Notes: generated from the sequence alone by a model not told the origin. 61,525 nt of DNA from Bacteroidota bacterium (GCA_025361565.1 JANYKN010000010.1:1-61525); one strand, 5' to 3'; counted from the stretch's first letter, positions 6,751 to 15,988 are shown. Numbers and translations: made by a program.

Positions 6751-9567
6751 CTACAATAGTATTCCAAGAAAAGTTACATCATCTCTTTGTTGCTCATATT
6801 CCTGAAAATCAAGAACTGCTTTTTCTATAGCTTCTTTTTGAAATTCCATAGGTTGTTCACCAATATTCTTAAGTAAGTTAATGAATCTCATACTTCCAAA
6901 TCTTATGCGATCAGGAGATGGTTGATCAATAATACCATCTGTTGAAAGATAAAGTAAATCTCCTTTTTCTAATAGCACTTCATGATCAGTAAATACTTCA
7001 ATATTTCTTTTTGCCTGAGTTCCTCCAATTGTTTTTCGTGTACCTTTTATGTATTTTAAGGATTGTTCATTCCTTTTATAATAGTAAAGTGGCCTTTTGG
7101 CTCCAGCAAAAGTCATTTTAGTTGTACCATTCTGAACGTGTTCCAGCGAACACAAACAAACATCCATACCATCATTATTATCTGTTTGATCCTGTCTGAG
7201 AATAGCCTTAATTCCCTGGTTCATGATTTCAAGAATTTGACTTGGCTGTTCAATTTTTTTCTCGTTAACAATTTCATTAAGTAACCTACTACCAATCATC
7301 GACATAAAGGCACCTGGTACTCCATGTCCTGTACAATCAACAGCGGCATAGAAGTACTTTTCTTTTCTCTCTTTTGTTGCAGGTAAAATAGCATACCAAT
7401 AGAAATCACCTGAAACTATATCTTTGGGTTTATAAATAACAAATGTTTGAAAATATTTATTTAAGTTCGATGATGGAGGTAAAATGGCATTTTGAATTGT
7501 TTTAGCATAGGTAATACTAGCTTTTATTTGTGAATTTGCTAATTCGATCCGATCTTTTTGAATAATCAATTCTTCTTTTTGTGCTAATAATTCTTCACTT
7601 TGCTGTCTAATTGCTTGCTCTGCGCGTTTGAGCTTGCTGATATCCGAAGAAATGGAAATCAAACTTTTAATATTCCCTTCACGGTCAATAATAGGTGTAA
7701 TAGTAGTTTGTGTCCATATTTCTTTATTTTCTCTTGTGCTTTGCATTAATTCATAAGTAACTGCAACTTTTTCTTCTATACTTTTTTTGATCAATTCAAT
7801 AACTGGTTTACTGGTATCTTTAGATATTAAATTACCACTATATTCTGTAATTAGCTGATTAAAAGAATAGCCATAAAGTCGAGAGAATCCATCATTTATC
7901 CATTGATAATTACCAGCAGCATCCATTATTGCAATTGCATTATCAGTTTCGCTGGCTACCAAAGACAATTTTTCAAGTTCTTTGTTTGTTGCTTCTAATT
8001 GATATGTTTGCTCAAGGATTTTTTCATGTTGATTTCTAATTTCACGTTCAGCTTTTTTAATTTTAGTAATATCTGTTTCAATAGTAATGAGTTTTCTAAT
8101 ATTTCCATCAGCATCTAAGATTGGTGTCATACTGGTTTGTACCCATATATCCAGTCCATTTCTTGTTCTATTTAGGTTTTCATAGACCTCTGTCTTTTTG
8201 TTAGTAATACATCGGTTAAATATTTGTTCAATTTCTGGATGGGTACTCACTTTTCTGATATTTTCGTCAAGTTCATGAGTAAGCAATTGCAGAGTGTAGC
8301 CATAAAGTCTGGTAAATCCAACATTAACCCATTCAAAATTACCATCCATATCCATAATGGTAACTGCGTTATCTGTTTTTGCAGCAACAATTGAAAGTTT
8401 TTCTAATTCTTTATTCAACAATTCAGTCTGCATATGTTGATTGAAGATTTCCTCTTTCTGCTTATTAATCGCAATATTTTTAATACGTAATTCGTCGTTG
8501 ATTCTTTTTTTAATCATAGCACCTCTTCTTATAAAAAATAATAATACAAGAATTGATACGATTAATAACGAAAAACCTATCATTACAAGCTTTTGAATTT
8601 CGATTGTTGAATTTTTCTGAATTAAATCAGTCTCTTTGTTTTTAATTATATTTTCTTTTTTTGCAATTTGGGCATCTAATTCTTTAGTTTTTTCAGTTTG
8701 TTTTAATACTTCTTCCTGTCTTAATTTAATTTGTACTTCCTGGTTTTGAAGTTGCCGACTACCAAATGCTAATTTTTCTTCTTGAATAGCAAGATTTTCC
8801 TGAACTTTTGTCAAATTTAATTTTTGCTCTTCAATTTCTTTTTGTTGATTTTCAATCTCTAGCTTTTGTTGTTTATTAATCTGCATTTGACGTTCATTCT
8901 CTTCTCGTTCTTTTTGATTATCCTTTTTTAATTTGTTAAACTCCACAGATTGTTTTGCCAATTCAGCTCTTTGATATTCAAGATTTCTTTTTTCTTTTTG
9001 AAGCTCTTTATCCGTTTTAGAATAAAGATCTTTTAATTCAACTTCTGAACCACCAAGCATTAATATTTTATTATTAAAAGATATTCCAGCTTCAGCAGCA
9101 TTTTTTTTATTAATTACAAATTGCTTTGGAGCAGCACTCTGAGGTAAAAAATTTATCATAAAATACTCTTTTTCATCACTTTGATCTGTGATTAATAAAG
9201 TATTATAACCTAAATTTTCATATATGCCTTTAATCTCTTTGTTTGATGCATTTTCGACAAATAAAATATTTGTTGGGAAAATATCTTTCTGTTTCCTAAA
9301 TCTGGTGACGGTAAATTCCTTATTTTTAATTTTAGCATTTTTGGATAAAGATACCAACTCATCATATATTTGAGTTTCAGTTCCAAAAACCCCAATTGTG
9401 TATTTATCAAATGTTTCTTCATTATTCCATGAAACCGCAGGAGCAAAGTTTTGGGCTATCCAAATAGCTTTGTATTTATCAGTTAGTTGGGCAAATGAAT
9501 CCCTTGATCCCAGAAAGGAAAAGATTATAAAAGAGAAATAGATGAATTGTCTCATTCTTATATACAT
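6751..9567 (-). CDS. YfiR-PAS-PAS-SpoIIE transmembrane phosphatase (SiaA-like)
   Basis: The protein has 938 residues from the ATG at 9567; an ATG at 9555 (MRQFIYFSF) is equally possible, and the TTG at 9588 is less likely. The order is: signal peptide to about residue 26; a periplasmic YfiR/DUF4154-like domain (about 27-175, with I-G-V-F-G, T-N-I-L-F-V and I-S-F-N-N-K-I-L-M-L); a long Lys/Glu/Gln coiled coil (180-325); one TM (about 328-346); PAS1 (393-503); PAS2 (533-648); a short coil; and a SpoIIE/PP2C domain (678-938). Its metal ligands are intact: S-G-D721-F, V-D744-C-T-G-H-G-V-P-G, D-G-M-D802, T-D877-G and R-D-D930-V-T. It lies downstream of siaB-siaC on the same strand and is the natural phosphatase for SiaC, with input from periplasmic and PAS signals. 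The domain calls are firm; the partner assignment is by context. Confidence 0.88.
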   Translation of the reverse strand: MYIRMRQFIYFSFIIFSFLGSRDSFAQLTDKYKAIWIAQNFAPAVSWNNEETFDKYTIGVFGTETQIYDELVSLSKNAKIKNKEFTVTRFRKQKDIFPTNILFVENASNKEIKGIYENLGYNTLLITDQSDEKEYFMINFLPQSAAPKQFVINKKNAAEAGISFNNKILMLGGSEVELKDLYSKTDKELQKEKRNLEYQRAELAKQSVEFNKLKKDNQKEREENERQMQINKQQKLEIENQQKEIEEQKLNLTKVQENLAIQEEKLAFGSRQLQNQEVQIKLRQEEVLKQTEKTKELDAQIAKKENIIKNKETDLIQKNSTIEIQKLVMIGFSLLIVSILVLLFFIRRGAMIKKRINDELRIKNIAINKQKEEIFNQHMQTELLNKELEKLSIVAAKTDNAVTIMDMDGNFEWVNVGFTRLYGYTLQLLTHELDENIRKVSTHPEIEQIFNRCITNKKTEVYENLNRTRNGLDIWVQTSMTPILDADGNIRKLITIETDITKIKKAEREIRNQHEKILEQTYQLEATNKELEKLSLVASETDNAIAIMDAAGNYQWINDGFSRLYGYSFNQLITEYSGNLISKDTSKPVIELIKKSIEEKVAVTYELMQSTRENKEIWTQTTITPIIDREGNIKSLISISSDISKLKRAEQAIRQQSEELLAQKEELIIQKDRIELANSQIKASITYAKTIQNAILPPSSNLNKYFQTFVIYKPKDIVSGDFYWYAILPATKERKEKYFYAAVDCTGHGVPGAFMSMIGSRLLNEIVNEKKIEQPSQILEIMNQGIKAILRQDQTDNNDGMDVCLCSLEHVQNGTTKMTFAGAKRPLYYYKRNEQSLKYIKGTRKTIGGTQAKRNIEVFTDHEVLLEKGDLLYLSTDGIIDQPSPDRIRFGSMRFINLLKNIGEQPMEFQKEAIEKAVLDFQEYEQQRDDVTFLGILL

Positions 9568-9793
9568 AACTTTAGAAGATATTGACAAAATGCTGTTTTT
9601 TTTTGATATATCAAAATTAATTTTTAATTCAATTCTAATTTACAAAAGCAATGCCAGTTATACAAAGATTTTAAAAGAAAATTAAAATCTAAAATTTGTA
9701 ATTTGGATCAAATTAAGCATGTAAATCATTTTTGCTAATGATACTAATTTATACAATTGAATTATATAATTTACTTTTTTTATGATATACTCA

Positions 9794-9823
9794 TAAATGT
9801 AAAATATTGATAATTAAAACAAT
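9794..9823 (-). promoter_or_regulatory. Candidate promoter of the SpoIIE phosphatase gene
   Basis: On the minus strand, TACATTTA (9801-9794) matches TAnnTTTG at seven of eight positions, and ATTG (9823-9820) lies 18 bp upstream as a possible -33 element. It would give a leader of over 200 nt. Confidence 0.3.
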
Positions 9824-9840
9824 ATGTTCCAGATTTTCTT

Positions 9841-9861
9841 ATCCTAAAAGAATTTTAGGAT
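9841..9861. repeat. Perfect inverted repeat upstream of the phosphatase gene
   Basis: ATCCTAAAA, GAA, TTTTAGGAT: 9-bp perfect arms with a 3-base loop. It sits just upstream of the candidate promoter, so it may be an operator or a weak terminator after siaC. It has no following T-run in the leftward direction. Confidence 0.5.
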
Positions 9862-10029
9862 TTATTGTGGCGGATTTGATTCTTGTTTTACTTAAATGGA
9901 ATTGAATTTTAATAATTAATCGAATATTCGGTTAAACTGTCAATTCTATTTATTTAATTGATATATTGATGGTTAGAGTTTTAATATATTAGAATTTGAT
10001 AGTTCTTTTAATAGAAACATGAAAAGTCT

Positions 10030-10413
10030 TTATTCTGTTCGGACAACAGTTATTTTCAATCCAGAAATTATCATATAATCTTCAACATCTTCTTCGGTAT
10101 CTGTATCACCTGGTTCAATATACCATGTTGCTTCTACTGAGGCACCTGTGTCTTTATACTTTTTGAGCAATCTTAATATATATAGAACATGTTTTGATGA
10201 ACTGGTATTTACATAACTTAATCTAAAATTAAATATAATTGGTTTGTTTGTTTTGATATATTCCTGAAGCCACTCATAAATAGGATTGTAGAATTGTGTA
10301 GCTTCTTCCAAATATGATTCTCCAGCAATTTCACAAACACCAGTTTCAGCATTTAATAAAACCGATGGCTTAAAATGCGACCCAGCTTTTATAATAATTT
10401 CAAGATTTTCCAT
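10030..10413 (-). CDS. siaC: SiaC-type phospho-acceptor protein (DUF1987)
   Basis: The protein has 127 residues, the usual size of free-standing SiaC. It shows the family pattern E-A-T-Q-F-Y-N-P-I-Y-E-W-L, then F-N-F-R-L-S-Y-V-N-T70-S-S-S-K. The Thr in the N-T-S-S-S-K motif corresponds to Thr68 of Pseudomonas SiaC, the residue phosphorylated by SiaB. Unphosphorylated SiaC binds and activates the diguanylate cyclase SiaD in that organism; no such cyclase is in this window, so the target here is unknown. The gene starts 26 bp after siaB and is certainly co-transcribed with it. Confidence 0.88.
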   Translation of the reverse strand: MENLEIIIKAGSHFKPSVLLNAETGVCEIAGESYLEEATQFYNPIYEWLQEYIKTNKPIIFNFRLSYVNTSSSKHVLYILRLLKKYKDTGASVEATWYIEPGDTDTEEDVEDYMIISGLKITVVRTE

Positions 10414-10439
10414 TCACATAATTGTTTAATAATTCATGT

Positions 10440-11006
10440 TTAACCCTCATTAGGAACTTCGGCTGAAATAGTAATAAAGGAAAAAGTGTCATCAACTGGT
10501 TTTGAATTAACAATTAATTGATTTCCTGAAATTAAAGCTATTTGCAAAAGGCCTAAATTACTTTTTTCTCCAGATTCTATCAATTTGTATTGTTCCCTTT
10601 TATAAATTCTAAGAGCTTCACGATCTAAAGAATTTATATGATCCACTTTTTCATTTATATAATCAATCATTGACGTTTCTACCAAGTTGCCAGTTGCGAA
10701 CATGTAGTTTCCGTTGTTATGTTTTATTATTAAAAGGCCAGCCCCCGATTTTTCATTTTCAGAAGTCTGAATTTGTTCTGCAGAATAAATTGCAATATTC
10801 TGTGCAAATTCCAAAAACATTTTAAAGAATTTCCGTCGAAGAATTGAATTGGTTTCTAATGAAGATTCAATATTAGTGGCAAGGATTGATAAAACACTTT
10901 TTTCAAAGGTTCCACGATATGCAATTATTACCTCCTTAGATAATAATTCATAGAAATTTTCTAAAAATTCAATTTTACGTTTGTCTACATGTCCGCTTTC
11001 GTCCAT
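10440..11006 (-). CDS. siaB: SiaB-type kinase-like protein (DUF6272)
   Basis: The protein has 188 residues from the ATG at 11006, close to the normal SiaB length; an upstream in-frame ATG at 11105 would add an unusual hydrophobic 33-residue leader. The N-box-like segment is E66-F-A-Q-N70, followed by G-A-G-L-L-I-I (88-94) and F-A-T-G-N (103-107). The C-terminal glycine box, which reads G-G-A-G-L-G-L-I-E-I-A in the fusion proteins, is here G-E-K-S-N-L-G-L-L-Q-I-A (146-157), so part of the nucleotide-lid motif is missing. It is followed by siaC and then the SpoIIE phosphatase gene, giving the complete B-C-A order. Family membership is strong; kinase activity is less certain than in the fusion proteins. 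Confidence 0.82.
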   Translation of the reverse strand: MDESGHVDKRKIEFLENFYELLSKEVIIAYRGTFEKSVLSILATNIESSLETNSILRRKFFKMFLEFAQNIAIYSAEQIQTSENEKSGAGLLIIKHNNGNYMFATGNLVETSMIDYINEKVDHINSLDREALRIYKREQYKLIESGEKSNLGLLQIALISGNQLIVNSKPVDDTFSFITISAEVPNEG

Positions 11007-11158
11007 AATTTTATTATTTTCTTTCCAAAAACGAAAAATATCGATTGTGATTATTTTGGATAAATATACAATATTTTTTTTTATATCTATAAATAATATA
11101 ATCAATTTAATATTTAAGGCATATAAAGTACCTTCTAATAACCATTCTATAAATTACT

Positions 11159-11935
11159 TTAATTACCAATATTGAAAATTTCCCATGCTTTTTCTGCTTG
11201 TAACTCCAACATAGATAAGCCATTGAGTACTTTTGCCCCATATTTTTCCGCTTGATCCATAAACAAAGTTTTTTCTGGATTATAGACTAGATCGAAAACA
11301 ATAGTATTTTTATTAATTAATGAATAAGGAATTAAAGGGCAACGATCTACATTAGGCCACATACCTATAGGTGTAGCATTTATAATTAAATCCGTGTCAC
11401 TCAGAAATTGCTCGTCTATATCATTATATTGGATAATCTCAGATTTGTCGGTTATTTTGCGGGAAGCTATTATAGTTCTAATATTTTTTTTATTTAGTGC
11501 AAATATAACTGCTTTTGCGGCTCCTCCATTTCCTAGAATAAGTGCTTTTTTTTCGTTCCCTGTTAAAAATGGTTTTAAAGCTTGAATAAAACCATAATGA
11601 TCTGTATTATATCCTTTTAGGTAATTTTTATTTTCGGATTTGATACATTTTACAGTGTTTACTGCCCCAATTTGAAAAGCATCAGAATCTATTTCATCAA
11701 GGAAAGGTATAATTTTTTCTTTATAAGGTATTGTTACCGTAAATCCATGTAATAGAGGATTATCTATTAAAACTTGATGCAGATCGTTTATGTTTTCTAT
11801 TTCAAAATTCAGAAAATCAACATTGCTAAAACCTTCTTTTTTAAATTTATCCCGAAAATATTTTTGCGAAAATGAATGTGAAAGTGGATAGCCTATTAGA
11901 CCATACAATTTATTGATATTGTTGTGGGAATTCAT
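11159..11935 (-). CDS. aroE: Shikimate dehydrogenase
   Basis: The protein has 258 residues. It carries the N-terminal substrate-binding signature G-L-I-G-Y-P-L-S-H-S-F-S and the catalytic-Lys motif F-T-V-T-I-P-Y-K-E-K. It also has G-A-V-N-T-V, G-Y-N-T-D-H-Y-G and the Rossmann motif L-I-L-G-N-G-G-A-A-K-A. It reduces 3-dehydroshikimate to shikimate with NADPH in the chorismate pathway. N-T-D-x-x-G and the final helix G-L-S-M-L-x-x-Q-A complete the family. The gene starts 6 bp after the upstream popT-like gene, so the two are one operon. It is slightly short for the family, which is usual in Bacteroidota. Confidence 0.95.
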   Translation of the reverse strand: MNSHNNINKLYGLIGYPLSHSFSQKYFRDKFKKEGFSNVDFLNFEIENINDLHQVLIDNPLLHGFTVTIPYKEKIIPFLDEIDSDAFQIGAVNTVKCIKSENKNYLKGYNTDHYGFIQALKPFLTGNEKKALILGNGGAAKAVIFALNKKNIRTIIASRKITDKSEIIQYNDIDEQFLSDTDLIINATPIGMWPNVDRCPLIPYSLINKNTIVFDLVYNPEKTLFMDQAEKYGAKVLNGLSMLELQAEKAWEIFNIGN

Positions 11936-11941
11936 TAAAAT

Positions 11942-12901
11942 CTATTGATTGATTTCTTTAGCAATCTTAGCTTTTGTATAGGCTGATTCAATAAGGAAAA
12001 TCACAAGAAAACCTGTAATAGCCATTAAAATAGCATATAAAAACTGAGGATCTTTTCCAGTTAGTTCATAATAAGAAAAAGGAAAAACATTTTCTTGTTT
12101 GTCTGGAATTATTTGAGCGAATTGGTTACTGTGAGATAACAACGTATGTTTCCAAGGCCAAACTTTATTTAATGATCCAACCATTAGACCAACCAAAAAT
12201 CCAACGGTAGTATTGAAGTATTTCCTAAGCAACCACGAAAGTACGTTTGAAAGACTGATAAGACCAACGATTGTACCAAGGCCAAAAAAGCAGAGGAAGG
12301 TCATTCTTAGATTATCTAAAGCAGAAAGAATGAATTGATATTCACCCATTAATAGCAGTATCAAACTGCCTGAAATTCTTGGCAAAATCATTGCACTTAT
12401 CGCTAATGCACCACTTAAAAAAACGTACCAATATTCGGGATCCTGAGCATTTACTACAGGCGATACAATTGTGACAAAATATGCAATTCCTGCCCCCATT
12501 AAAGCGGCTATAATTGCTTTGTAATTCCATGATTTATTCTTAGTTGCCAGATAAATGGAAGAAGCTAAAATGAGTCCTAAAAAGAAAGACCACATTGGAA
12601 TTGGAAATTCAACAAGTAAAAAATTGATAAGTTTGGCAAGAAAAAAAATACTTAATAATATTCCAAAGACAAGAATTATTAAAAAGGAGCCATTAATTGA
12701 GGCCCAATAGGATTTTAGTCCATTTTTAAAAAGTCCTTTTAAATTTTTGAAATTCAAGGATTTGATACTTTCCATGAGTTCTTCATAAATACCTGAAATA
12801 AAGGCAATTGTTCCACCTGAAATGCCGGGCATAATATTAGCAGCGCCCATAGCAATGCCTTTAGTCGCAATTTGAAGATAATGTTTTATTAAACTACTCA
12901 T
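11942..12901 (-). CDS. popT: DUF368 membrane protein, polyprenyl-phosphate transporter
   Basis: The protein has 319 residues and about 8-9 hydrophobic segments. It begins with the DUF368 signature A-M-G-A-A-N-I-M-P-G-I-S-G-G-T-I-A-F, repeated in the second half as I-L-P-R-I-S-G-S-L-I-L-L, which gives an inverted-repeat topology. Characterised DUF368 (PopT) proteins return undecaprenyl phosphate from the outer to the inner leaflet of the cytoplasmic membrane for reuse in peptidoglycan and glycan synthesis. The same window encodes UppP (38102-38929), which makes undecaprenyl phosphate. The gene is in an operon with aroE downstream and the TPR gene 106 bp upstream. Confidence 0.85.
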   Translation of the reverse strand: MSSLIKHYLQIATKGIAMGAANIMPGISGGTIAFISGIYEELMESIKSLNFKNLKGLFKNGLKSYWASINGSFLIILVFGILLSIFFLAKLINFLLVEFPIPMWSFFLGLILASSIYLATKNKSWNYKAIIAALMGAGIAYFVTIVSPVVNAQDPEYWYVFLSGALAISAMILPRISGSLILLLMGEYQFILSALDNLRMTFLCFFGLGTIVGLISLSNVLSWLLRKYFNTTVGFLVGLMVGSLNKVWPWKHTLLSHSNQFAQIIPDKQENVFPFSYYELTGKDPQFLYAILMAITGFLVIFLIESAYTKAKIAKEINQ

Positions 12902-13007
12902 TTAAAAAGCTCTTTGTTAAAGTATTAATGTTAATGATTTACAGATATTAAATGATACTTATTTTATATACATAATTAATAAGTTCTATTTAAAAGCCGT
13001 TATTATA

Positions 13008-14441
13008 TCAATTTTTTATACCAAAATCAAACTTATCGATAGAGAAATTATCAATTAAATTTTCAAAAAATATGTCTTTTACAGAATAAATTGATCGGAA
13101 TATTTCTATTTTTTCAGGTTCTGAGCTTAATGCCATTTTTAAATGGTATGCAGCAGAATCCATATTTTGGATCAATGCTAAATTAGCAGCAAGCCTATAA
13201 TTTATCTCCGCATTATCAGCAAAATGTTCAAATGCTTCGCTCAAGATATTAATTTTTTTAAATAAATTTTTCTTTGCATGATCAAGTTTTGAATAATCTA
13301 TCCAAATTTGTGGATCGGTAGATTCTATATCTATAGCTGTTTTGAAGGCTTTTTCTGATTCGGTGATAAAGCCCAGAGATTGGTTAATCAAAGCCAAAAG
13401 ATGCCAAAAATCAGGATCTTCAGGATCTAGTTTTATAGCTCTTTTAATTGAATAATATGCATCAGTATATTTTTTTTCTGAAAATAAAATATATGCCTGG
13501 CCATAAAAAGCTTCAGAATTTAAACTATCGAGTTTCAATGTTTTGTCAAAGAATTCTAATGCTTCTTTGTAGTTTTCCTGCTTTGCGTAGGCTTCACCAA
13601 TATGAAATAGTGCTGATGGGCTATCTGGTTCAAGTAAAAGATATTCGTTAAATGTTTTAATTCCAATATCATACATTTCATTATAGACTTCATTTAACGC
13701 TTTCTGATAATATGCATGATTGTATTTGGGATCAATGGCTATAACGTATTCCAGGGCATCAATTGCTGATTCGTATTCTTCAATTTTATGATATGCACCT
13801 GCTAAATTGAACCAAGCTAATTTTGAATAAGGATCAAAGGTCAAATATAATTTATATAACTCAACGCTTTCAATGTCTTTATTCATTTTTTCATAGCAGT
13901 AGGCAAGTTCATAAAGGGCAATTGCATTGTCGTTATCCAAATCGTAGGCTTGTTTGTAATATTTTGAAGCAAAATCATATTGTCCAATTTGTTGTAGGGT
14001 AGAAGCAATATTGATCAATAACTCATCTTTTCCTTCAAATGCCAGATTTAAAGCATGATCAAATTCTGAAATTGCTTTACTTAATTCTCCAAGAGAACTG
14101 TAAACAACGCCTTTCAAAAAGAAAACTGTAAAGTTAGATGCTTCTAATTTAGTAAGATCTTTAAGGAGTTTCAATGATTTGTAGGGCAGTCCATTGTTTA
14201 TTAGAACCTGGGCTTTTTTAAGTAATATACTGCTTGTTCCAGGATGCAATTTCAGTGCATATTCAATTACTTCTGAAGCTTTTTTTAAATCGTATTTTTC
14301 AATGTAAAAATCAATAATATGCTCAAACTCAAATATATCAAAATAGGATACGTTTTTATTTTTTAACATATCGCTATATCGATTTACTGCCGACGTTTCT
14401 TCCTCATTTAAATATTCAAAATTTTCTTCCATAAATATCAT
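13008..14441 (-). CDS. Tetratricopeptide repeat protein
   Basis: The protein has 477 residues and no signal peptide or TM. From about residue 65 to 440 it is a run of about eleven TPRs: A-x-x-L-x-P-x-S-S-A-L-F-H-I-G-E-A-Y-A-K-Q-E-N-Y-K-E-A-type units, with repeated A-L-F/Y-x-L-A-Y-C-Y, A-W-F-N-L-A-G-A-Y and A-F-Y-G-Q-A-Y. It probably scaffolds protein-protein interactions in the cytoplasm. The partners are not evident. Either ATG (14441 or 14432) could be used; the second gives M-E-E-N-F-E-Y-L. It lies upstream of popT-aroE and probably heads that operon. Confidence 0.9.
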   Translation of the reverse strand: MIFMEENFEYLNEEETSAVNRYSDMLKNKNVSYFDIFEFEHIIDFYIEKYDLKKASEVIEYALKLHPGTSSILLKKAQVLINNGLPYKSLKLLKDLTKLEASNFTVFFLKGVVYSSLGELSKAISEFDHALNLAFEGKDELLINIASTLQQIGQYDFASKYYKQAYDLDNDNAIALYELAYCYEKMNKDIESVELYKLYLTFDPYSKLAWFNLAGAYHKIEEYESAIDALEYVIAIDPKYNHAYYQKALNEVYNEMYDIGIKTFNEYLLLEPDSPSALFHIGEAYAKQENYKEALEFFDKTLKLDSLNSEAFYGQAYILFSEKKYTDAYYSIKRAIKLDPEDPDFWHLLALINQSLGFITESEKAFKTAIDIESTDPQIWIDYSKLDHAKKNLFKKINILSEAFEHFADNAEINYRLAANLALIQNMDSAAYHLKMALSSEPEKIEIFRSIYSVKDIFFENLIDNFSIDKFDFGIKN

Positions 14442-14785
14442 TGATCAATGCAGCAAACTTACAAAATATTTTTTTCAAACTATTATAAATCAAACTTGTT
14501 ATTGATAATTTAACGTATGGTAATATGCCAAAAAGTTGAAATATATTAAATAGTAATATGTTATAAGTATTTTAAAATTAATGTTATACGTAAATTCTAT
14601 AATACAAGGAAAGTATCCGATTGTTGATTTAGAATGAATATCTGTAAAACATTCTTTTTTTTGATTATTCACTTTTTGTTGTATGGCTTAAATTTGTTAA
14701 GGAAAATTGGAGCAAGAATATTGAGAATGAATAAAAAAAAAGCTGTCCCATTGAGACAGCTTTAGAATTTTAGATTCTGATATTG
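14442..14785. other. Intergenic region before the TPR gene
   Basis: This 344-bp gap lies between the sod gene end and the TPR gene start, both leftward. It holds the sod terminator at its right edge and presumably the TPR-popT-aroE promoter. No consensus promoter pair, gene or RNA was recognised. Confidence 0.4.
14732..14763 (-). terminator. Rho-independent terminator of sod
   Basis: AAAGCTGTC / GACAGCTTT, a perfect 9-bp stem around a 7-base loop, followed on the minus strand by a run of Ts (complement of A 14732-14741). It starts 22 bp after the sod stop codon. Confidence 0.9.
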
Positions 14786-15373
14786 TTAGAAACGCTTATT
14801 CACTTCCGACCAGTTTACAACATCCCAAAAACCTGAAATAAAATTTGGCCTAGCATTTCGGTGATCAATATAATATGCATGTTCCCAAACATCAATTGTT
14901 AGCAGAGCCTTTTTTCCTTCAGTTAATGGAGTTCCTGCATTTGACATTTGCAGTATTTCCAATTTATTATTTTCTCCCAAAACAAGCCATGCCCAGCCTG
15001 CGCCAAACAATGTTGCAGCTTTATTTGAAAATGCTTCCTTAAATTTGTCATATCCTCCAAAATCCCTGTCAATTGCATCTGCAGCTTTTCCCGAAGGTTT
15101 ACCTCCACCAGATGGATTGATAGAATTCCAGAAAAATGTATGATTCCAAATTTGAGCAGAATTATTAAAGACAGGAACATTTTTATCATTAAAAGATTTT
15201 TTAATGGTGTCTTCGAGGTTTAATTGTTGAAAATCAGTACCTTCAATAAGTTTGTTCAAATTGTTTACATAAGCTGCATGATGTTTACCATGGTGATAAT
15301 CAAATCCTTCTGCTGAAATAAAAGTGCCAAATGCATCTTTTGCAAATGGTAAATCTGGTAATGAATGTGCCAT
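14786..15373 (-). CDS. sodB: Superoxide dismutase (Fe/Mn family, Fe-like)
   Basis: The protein has 195 residues and dismutates superoxide to hydrogen peroxide and oxygen in the cytoplasm. All metal ligands are present: H27 in Y-H-H-G-K-H-H, H78 in W-N-H-T-F-F-W, and D161 and H165 in D-V-W-E-H-A-Y-Y-I-D. Gln74 in S-A-Q-I-W-N-H is the N-terminal-domain Gln typical of iron SODs, and G-G-G-K-P-S-G is a common Fe-SOD loop. Metal preference could still be cambialistic. It is a single-gene unit with its own terminator, and evidence that the host meets oxygen. Confidence 0.95.
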   Translation of the reverse strand: MAHSLPDLPFAKDAFGTFISAEGFDYHHGKHHAAYVNNLNKLIEGTDFQQLNLEDTIKKSFNDKNVPVFNNSAQIWNHTFFWNSINPSGGGKPSGKAADAIDRDFGGYDKFKEAFSNKAATLFGAGWAWLVLGENNKLEILQMSNAGTPLTEGKKALLTIDVWEHAYYIDHRNARPNFISGFWDVVNWSEVNKRF

Positions 15374-15553
15374 ATTTTTTAAATTTTAGAATTAATATTT
15401 AAAGCAAAAATACATCTTATTTAGAATGATTCAAAATAATATGTTTGTTATTTTCCAATATTTCAATTTTTTTAACTGAAATTATAATTTAAAAAAAATA
15501 CCTATAGAATAATATATGTATTTGTATTGAATAAAAGAGTTGACAAGTTTTTC

Positions 15554-15561
15554 TACATTTG
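15554..15561 (+). promoter_or_regulatory. -7 element deciding the thioesterase start
   Basis: TACATTTG matches TAnnTTTG exactly. It lies 11 bp before the ATG at 15572 and inside the longer open frame that begins at 15527. If functional, the mRNA begins too late to use 15527 and would have a very short leader. TTG at 15527-15529 is a loose -33 candidate. Confidence 0.35.
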
Positions 15562-15571
15562 TCAAAAAAAA

Positions 15572-15982
15572 ATGATTGTTCAAGAATCAAAAATCAGGGT
15601 AAGATATGGCGAAACCGATAAAATGGGATATTGCTATTATGGTGTTTATGCTCAATATTTCGAAATTGGAAGAACCGAAATGATGCGAAAATTTGGATTA
15701 AGTTACAAGGAAATGGAAGAAAACGGGATAATGCTACCTGTTTTATCATTAAATGTAAAGTACATAAAACCTGCATATTATGATGATGAATTGACCATTA
15801 GGACAGTCCTTTCCAATTTACCTTCAATCCGAATTGAATTTTTTTACGAAATATACAATCAGAACAACGAACTTTTAAATAAGGGTGAAACAACACTTGT
15901 TTTTATCGATGCAACAACGAGGAAACCTGTTAAAGCGCCTATTGAGTTCCTTAAAACCCTGGCACCTTTTTTTATTAAATAA
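15572..15982 (+). CDS. Acyl-CoA thioesterase, 4HBT/YbgC-FadM type
   Basis: The protein has 136 residues from the ATG at 15572; a longer frame from 15527 adds 15 residues without family similarity. It is a hot-dog fold thioesterase: V-R-Y-G-E-T-D-K-M-G-Y-C-Y-Y-G-V-Y-A-Q-Y-F-E-I-G-R-T-E contains the catalytic Asp (normally D-x-x-G-x-(V/I)-(H/Y)-x-x-x-Y). It also has P-V-L-S-L-N-V-K-Y-I-K-P-A and a final P-V-K-A-P. It hydrolyses short- or medium-chain acyl-CoA, possibly in fatty-acid or branched-chain metabolism; the substrate cannot be told. It converges with the lipid kinase gene, with 6 bp between stops. Confidence 0.88.
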   Translation: MIVQESKIRVRYGETDKMGYCYYGVYAQYFEIGRTEMMRKFGLSYKEMEENGIMLPVLSLNVKYIKPAYYDDELTIRTVLSNLPSIRIEFFYEIYNQNNELLNKGETTLVFIDATTRKPVKAPIEFLKTLAPFFIK

Positions 15983-15988
15983 TTAGGC

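Larger units (their letters stand above)
9568..10029. other. Intergenic region between siaC and the SpoIIE phosphatase gene
   Basis: This 462-bp AT-rich gap separates siaC (stop at 10030) from the phosphatase gene start. It holds a probable leftward promoter (9794-9823) and a perfect hairpin (9841-9861), described separately. No coding sequence was recognised. Confidence 0.5.
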
